Assembly (NCBI RefSeq): GCF_001039355.2
Contig: NW_019776157.1
Span: forward strand, 471,232 to 535,231
DNA length: 64,000 bases
Origin: Lingula anatina
Lineage: Eukaryota; Brachiopoda; Lingulata; Lingulida; Lingulidae
Direction of reading: 5' to 3'
Part shown: positions 58,711-64,000 of the stretch, piece by piece
Layout: each line of letters begins with the position of its first letter
Numbering within the stretch: position 1 is the first letter of the stretch
Notes under the pieces: model-generated
The model's database searches: none
Seen by the model: the letters and a program-made list of their open reading frames with translations, nothing else
Told to the model about the DNA's origin: nothing
Position numbers and translations under genes: made by a program

Positions 58711-58999
58711 AGGACTACCGGACTACCAAACGCGGCACCGGAGGGTCCAAAATTCACTGGTAGGTCAGATCACGCTACTGGTTTTCAAGGTGTGTATCAG
58801 TGCATGCTTCGAAGTATCAGACGAGGCACCCACCTGGTATGTGATGTGATAGCGATGACGCTGAGCAGAGTTGGAGTGAGGTTAATGTGAACGGATCATG
58901 CTNGAAATGCCTACTGATACACACATTGAAAACGAGTAGCGTGGTCCAATTTACCAGTGAATTCAGGATCATTCGGTGCCGAGTCTGGTAGTTGGGTAG
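58711..58999. mobile_element. Foldback element interrupted by an N
   Basis: Left arm (ACTACCAAACGCGGCACCGG...) is diverged from the 50.4-kb element; the right half after the N (58903) is very close to it. The two halves may come from different copies joined during scaffolding. Confidence 0.7.
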
Positions 59000-59008
59000 G
59001 CCTGATAT

Positions 59009-59230
59009 AGGAAACAAGGCAGCAAAGCTGTCAAATGTACAGACAATTCACATAAAAAAGTGCACAAAATAATGTTTGGCCAATTTCGATACACTATTAC
59101 ATAATGCTTTAAAATAGCATAATCATTCTTACTCTCTTGCATTATGTACCACAGGTAACATGGACATTGAAAAACTAGTCAGTGATGCAGTTCCATTGGA
59201 TAAACAAGTCACTGAAAATGCTAATGTGTG
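59009..59230 (+). repeat. Dispersed ~220-bp repeat, copy 4
   Basis: Near-identical to 50708-50935 and in the same place relative to L3HYPDH. Confidence 0.75.
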
Positions 59231-59795
59231 AAAAATGAAAATTTCACACACACACACACCCACACAATGACACATAGCCAGCATTTGCATTTAGTCAAAA
59301 ATCAATGAATAAAGCATATATCACCATGGTCAGTCACAAAACATCTCTAGGTAAATATAATAAATGCATTACAATGTAACAGCACCATTGCTCTCATCTA
59401 ACATACATATTTTTCAATATGCTGTATTGATGTGTATATGTTATTTAGTTAAAATATCAAAATTTAAAAAAATAATAATTAAATATCACAGAATAGCTGT
59501 TTTCAAGCTTTACCTTAAACCCCTTCAATTGTATCAGCACATAATTAGAAAAAAATCCCATGTTCAGGATGGAGATAATTATGTTCACTTCAACTCTAAG
59601 ATAAATAAGCAAAACTTAAGTCAAATACGGATGGATATTCTCCACAATGTTGATCATCATCATTACATTGTTGTAAGGCATTTTCCACTGTCACAACTCC
59701 TTTTAATATTGACATCTTGATCTTAAAAACAAATAAATATTGTATTATTATGATACCGGCCAATTAATTATAATTGACTACAATCAGCTATTTTT

Positions 59796-62195
59796 TCAAT
59801 TCAGAATGAATCCCTCTTTCAGCATATCTTTTGCCTCTGCTATAAAGGTACAAGATCCAGTATAATATCCATTGCCACTCACTTCCACCACAACAGCATC
59901 ATGTGTTCCTGCCTTGCAACTACGTATAGCTTTGCCAGTAAATCTAGACCTGAAAAGATAAAATAAAGAGTTTTCAAATATAATAGGTAAGATTTGTGCT
60001 TGGTTACTATGATGTATGAAAGACTGTGTAGCAATCACAGTAAGTCATCATCATCATCTGCTGCCTTCCTCCAATTAAGTGGAACATTGACCATTGCCAG
60101 CATTCACCATCTTAGTAAGTTCTGGTCCAGTCAAGGCCATACATGGCTCAGATAGGTCCATAAACAAGGAGGATTGTACCTTGCAATGTGTGGCGATGCA
60201 AATGACAAGAACAACAGTCAACTGAAATGAAATTTAAATAATTGAAAGACTCTTAAGTAAAAAAACAAGATTATTATTTTCTGAAAGGATATTTTGAGGA
60301 CATTAAATGTCATTAAGCCCAGAGTTCCCAGCTTGGCATCAATAGCATGTTTCATACTTTAATAATTTACCATTAAACTTGTCTATATCTTACCCAGTAC
60401 AACCATTTTCAAACGCCCTCTCTTGGTCAATACTTATCAGGCCCTTGGCAAACTGAAGAGCAATACGTGCTGTTACTCCAGAACCAGTAGGACATCTGTC
60501 TACCTGAAAAAAAAAAAACACAAAATGCCATAAATAAATGAATGAACAGACAGCAACACAGAAAGATGGATGTGCAATCTAGAGCCTTTTACCAGACTTT
60601 TAACATAGGTATTTGTAACATTTACTTCCAAAGATGTAGTTGATACCTGTAACATAATAAACAATATCGAATATACTAATCTATAACCAGTGGGCTTGGG
60701 ATATGCAATGGTTACTATGCAGAACATTTTGTTAACTCATTTTTTACATTATTTTGAATAGCGATCAAGAGACACGTAATTATATAATACTTACCTGTCT
60801 GTCAGCAAAGACACAAATGTTAGCAGTTGGTTCCTGAGAGAACTCTTCCTTGCCATCAGTGACAATGGTTCCATATAAGAAAGCCAGGTCAGGACTATCT
60901 GGGTGGTGGAGTTTCACAGTGGATTTTACTGCTTCTGTAAAATTCATAATAAATTACAAAGAAAAATGATGACAGTGTTAAAAATTTTTTTAAGTTGTCT
61001 TATTTGAACTACTGTACTTGAAATCCTACTTACAACATAGGCATATATAAAACATTATAATATTTATTGAATGTGAGTTTTTCAATACTTCTGTCATTGG
61101 GGTCCATATCTTTAAATAAGTTTTATTGCCAACCATAATTATTTCAATCAATAACTAGTCTAATGCATACTGAATGGCCTTCTACAGGTACAGTTGGTTA
61201 AAATGAAAAAAATAAATAAATTTTAATAAATAAAATCCAACCAACAGACATGTATTTCTATAATAATAAACAAAGACTACTTTGTAAGAAAAAGAATTAC
61301 CTGTAACTTTTGAGGCTGCATCAACTATTTCAGAAGTTTTGTTTGTTTGGAAGTTGAGACCCAATGCTTCTGTGGTAACGAATGCATAGAATGCTCCTCC
61401 ATAAGCTATGTCCACCTGGAGTTCACCATAACCTGGGACAGACACTTTAACATCTGGGAAAGACGATGATAACTGATATAAAAGCAATGAGAAAAAATCC
61501 AAGTTCTCTCAATTATTTTTTTTAATTACTCATTCGTATGGCTTGGGAATAGTGGACCCCCAGATCAACAGTCCCTTGGAATGGCAGAACTTGGGAACCA
61601 TTAAACACCCTTTTGAGAATTGTGTGTCAATTTCAGGTACTGTATAAAATCATGAAAGAAATTACATTTTGAAGAAAATGGCAAGAATGACAATTTTACC
61701 TGCAGCAAATAAAAAGGAGGGCACACTGTGAAACCTCACTCGCCCAGTTTCTCCTAAGTGATTACATTCAACAAAGGCTTTCACCAGGCCACATGGACAT
61801 TGGATATTCACCTCAGTCTCGGGAGGGGACGGTTTATGCCTTGCAAGCCCCTTATCAAGAGCATAGCGCCCCAATGCAATCACTGCATGGCCACACATGG
61901 TGCTATACCCTTCATTATGCATAAACAAAACTGCCATATCTGCTTCAGGGTTGTCTGGTTCTATGAGAAGCGCGCCATACATGTCGAAATGCCCTCTTGG
62001 TTCAAACATGAGAAACTTTCTCAAAAAATCAAAATTTTCTTTTACGAATTTTCGTTTCTCTAATATAGTTTCTCCTGAGATTTTCGGATACCCAGATTCT
62101 ACAATTCTGAGTGGCTCCCCTCCTGTATGCATTTCTGTGGTCTTAATGACTAGATCAGATATATTCATAACTGCTATTTCGTCATTAAAAGCCAT
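59796..62195 (-). CDS. L3HYPDH: Trans-L-3-hydroxyproline dehydratase, second copy
   Basis: Five exons: 62195-61700, 61453-61301, 60934-60795, 60503-60394, 59949-59796; lengths identical to the first copy (496/153/140/110/154), giving 350 residues. The only amino-acid change noticed is K to N in the segment reading TNKTSEI; other changes are silent or intronic. An upstream in-frame ATG (62201) exists only here because of a 12-bp insertion in the 5' flank. The gene is intact, with C101 and T269 kept. Probably the other allele of 51509-53950; a recent tandem duplicate is the alternative. Confidence 0.93.
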
Positions 62196-62487
62196 ATGCA
62201 ACTTTCTGTGATACTCCCTCTAATTTACCGCTCTCCACGTCTAAACCTCGTTATCGCGCAAAGTTTGTTTTGCAGAAACATTTATGTCAGAAGAGCTGTA
62301 TGAAACAAGACAGGCTTAAGCAATTTAAGTAAATTTTGTCAAATATAATCAGTGAATCACTTTCTTTGACATAATTTTAATACTTTCTACTATTTCATTA
62401 AATGTCTCATCACGAGCATTGTTTGTGCTCGGGTTTGACGCAAACATAATTAATGGAAATATAAAAACGTCGCTGTATCTCCTCTTG

Positions 62488-63736
62488 ATGCGATTAACAT
62501 CAATGATGCCGAGGATGCTGTGGGGAGTTTGTTTTCGTCTAGCATTGGTTTCAATTATATCACAGACTTGTGTAAGCACTGAAGCAGGTAATGTCTGCTC
62601 TAACCCAATTTAAAAAGCACGATCCATTTCCTGTAAACATATAAAAGCATATCGAGACTTATTGTGTTTGACATTGAAATGAAGAGAATCAGTCAGAACG
62701 GGTGTCGGGTCAGCTTTCTGAGTAGTTGTCTTCTTTGAAAATATTAACAATTTAACCAATTTACCTGTCTTAATCAGAGTTATGTTGATAATTTAAATGT
62801 CCTTCTTTCAGATGTAATCCCAGCTCCTTGTCGAGGGCTTTACTGTGGAAGAGTGCGACATGAAGATGGGTCATTTGGTGACTGTGGAGTAAGTTTTAAC
62901 AGAGCCGAGCATAACCCTGATTTTACTGGTTTTTTTTTGTCATATATGTTTTCTGTTTTTGCATGAAATTCTAGAGCAGAGTATTGATGAAAAGCTTTCA
63001 TATCATTTTTTTTATATAATGAAATTGAAGCATTCATTATCATAACAGAAATCAAGCCCTGGTCAGTTTTTGTGGTACATGTATTTTCTTAGGCTGCGTT
63101 CACATGAAAAATCTATATTCTAAAAATCTATTTGCAGTATCTTGTGATCACGGTCTGTGACCTGAATACCCCGCGGTGTAATTACTGGCAGTGCCAAGAA
63201 TTAATTACAGCTTTGGAAGTAACTGGCTCGCCCTGCCCGTAATTATGCAGTGGGATATTCAGGGCACAGACCGTGATCACAACATACCGCAAATAGATTT
63301 TTAGAAAATAGAATTTTCATATGAATGCAGCCTTTGTATTTTAGGCGGTATTTTAGAGGTACTTAAAACTAAGACCTGTAAAGGGGGGGGGGGGGGGTCA
63401 AAAGAACCACCCTTTTTGTCAGGAAAAGGCTTATTCTGCATGAAATTTTATCTAGGTACACAAAAGTTTCATTGTAAATGGTCCACTTTTTCAGAAAAAG
63501 AATTAACCCCCTTTTGAATTTGTTGGCTATGGGCCTGATCATACTGATCAATTGGATAATATTTCATCATTCTGGTTTCTTCAGGCATGCCCTCATGGCC
63601 AGAGACCCAACAACTCAGTGTGTTCACCTTGTGAGAACACTCCACCTTTGTATGACTGGTTGTATCTAGGCTTCATGGCCATAGCCCCCTTAGTCCTGCA
63701 TTGGTTCTTCATAGACTTCACCAATGCTAGGAAAGT
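62488..63736 (+). CDS. JKAMP: JKAMP second copy, exons 1-3 (runs off the window)
   Basis: Exons 62488-62587, 62812-62888 and 63585-63736 match the first copy in length and splice sites. Exon 4, expected about 415 bp further, lies beyond base 64000. A foldback MITE (63092-63332) is in the same intron. Intact as far as seen. Confidence 0.92.
63092..63332. mobile_element. Foldback MITE, second-contig copy
   Basis: Same GGCTGCGTTCACATG element as at 54830-55078, slightly shorter (one AAAATCTA unit lost), at the same intron position. Confidence 0.85.
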
Positions 63737-64000
63737 GTAAGTGTGTATATGAGCTCATGTCAGCTTACCTCCGCTTAAATAAAATACGAGTAGAAAGTGA
63801 TAGCTTTATTTAGTCGAATTATCATTTGGTATTTATTATGACAATAATTTCAAATTTTGGCTAAGACAAGTGGATGATTGAGTTAGTCGATTTGTAATCA
63901 AATATAAGTTTTTGATATAAGTGCAGCCAGGTTGAACAATTTTTGTTTGGTTGATTTTAATCCAAATATTTCATGATAGAATACAAGAAATATATCCCAA

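Overview
Animal (bilaterian) nuclear DNA: AT-rich, intron-dense, GT-AG introns of 0.1-6 kb, many MITE-like inverted repeats. The gene families are metazoan housekeeping or signalling genes. The repeats look like those I associate with lophotrochozoans (mollusc/brachiopod/annelid); that placement is a guess, the animal assignment is firm.

Layout. 0.4-11.9 kb (-): first three coding exons of a CARD plus coiled-coil scaffold protein (DLG5/CARMA-like). 12.2-18.0 kb (+): complete LEO1 (Paf1 complex) with a long SGSASPAR-repeat N-terminus, head-to-head with the CARD gene. 19.4-23.7 kb (-): A20/AN1 zinc-finger gene (ZFAND5/6 type) with one exon present twice. 24.3-29.1 kb (+): complete extended short-chain dehydrogenase-like gene. 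32.1-38.0 kb (-): complete RAB11. 40.4-41.3 kb (-): class A GPCR cut at its 5' end by an N. 41.3-44.4 kb: second copy of RAB11 exons 1-2. 47.2-48.2 and 48.9-49.9 kb (-): two more full GPCR copies. 51.5-53.95 kb (-) and 54.2-57.3 kb (+): L3HYPDH (trans-3-hydroxyproline dehydratase) and JKAMP, head-to-head. 59.8-62.2 and 62.5-64 kb: second copies of that pair, the last running off the window.

Key reading. The window holds five single Ns (12539, 21812, 41339, 48861, 58903). The last four each sit where sequence starts to repeat at a few percent divergence. The simplest explanation is overlapping contigs from two haplotypes joined without merging. The real locus is then probably LEO1 - ZFAND - SDR - RAB11 - one GPCR - L3HYPDH - JKAMP, with the extra copies allelic. 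True tandem duplication is not excluded, and the sequence alone cannot settle it.

Because the copies look allelic, they act as natural filled/empty-site comparisons. They expose a 668-bp element with about 75-bp terminal inverted repeats, an 8-bp target duplication and a decayed RecQ-like helicase fragment; a 1,284-bp element with perfect 15-bp termini and a 6-bp target duplication; and a roughly 1.1-kb presence/absence segment. A 315-bp foldback element lies at two of the four breaks. The genes are not one pathway. What they share is tight divergent spacing (CARD/LEO1, ZFAND/SDR, L3HYPDH/JKAMP) and probable ancient linkage, since human LEO1, RAB11A and ZFAND6 lie on 15q and L3HYPDH/JKAMP on 14q.
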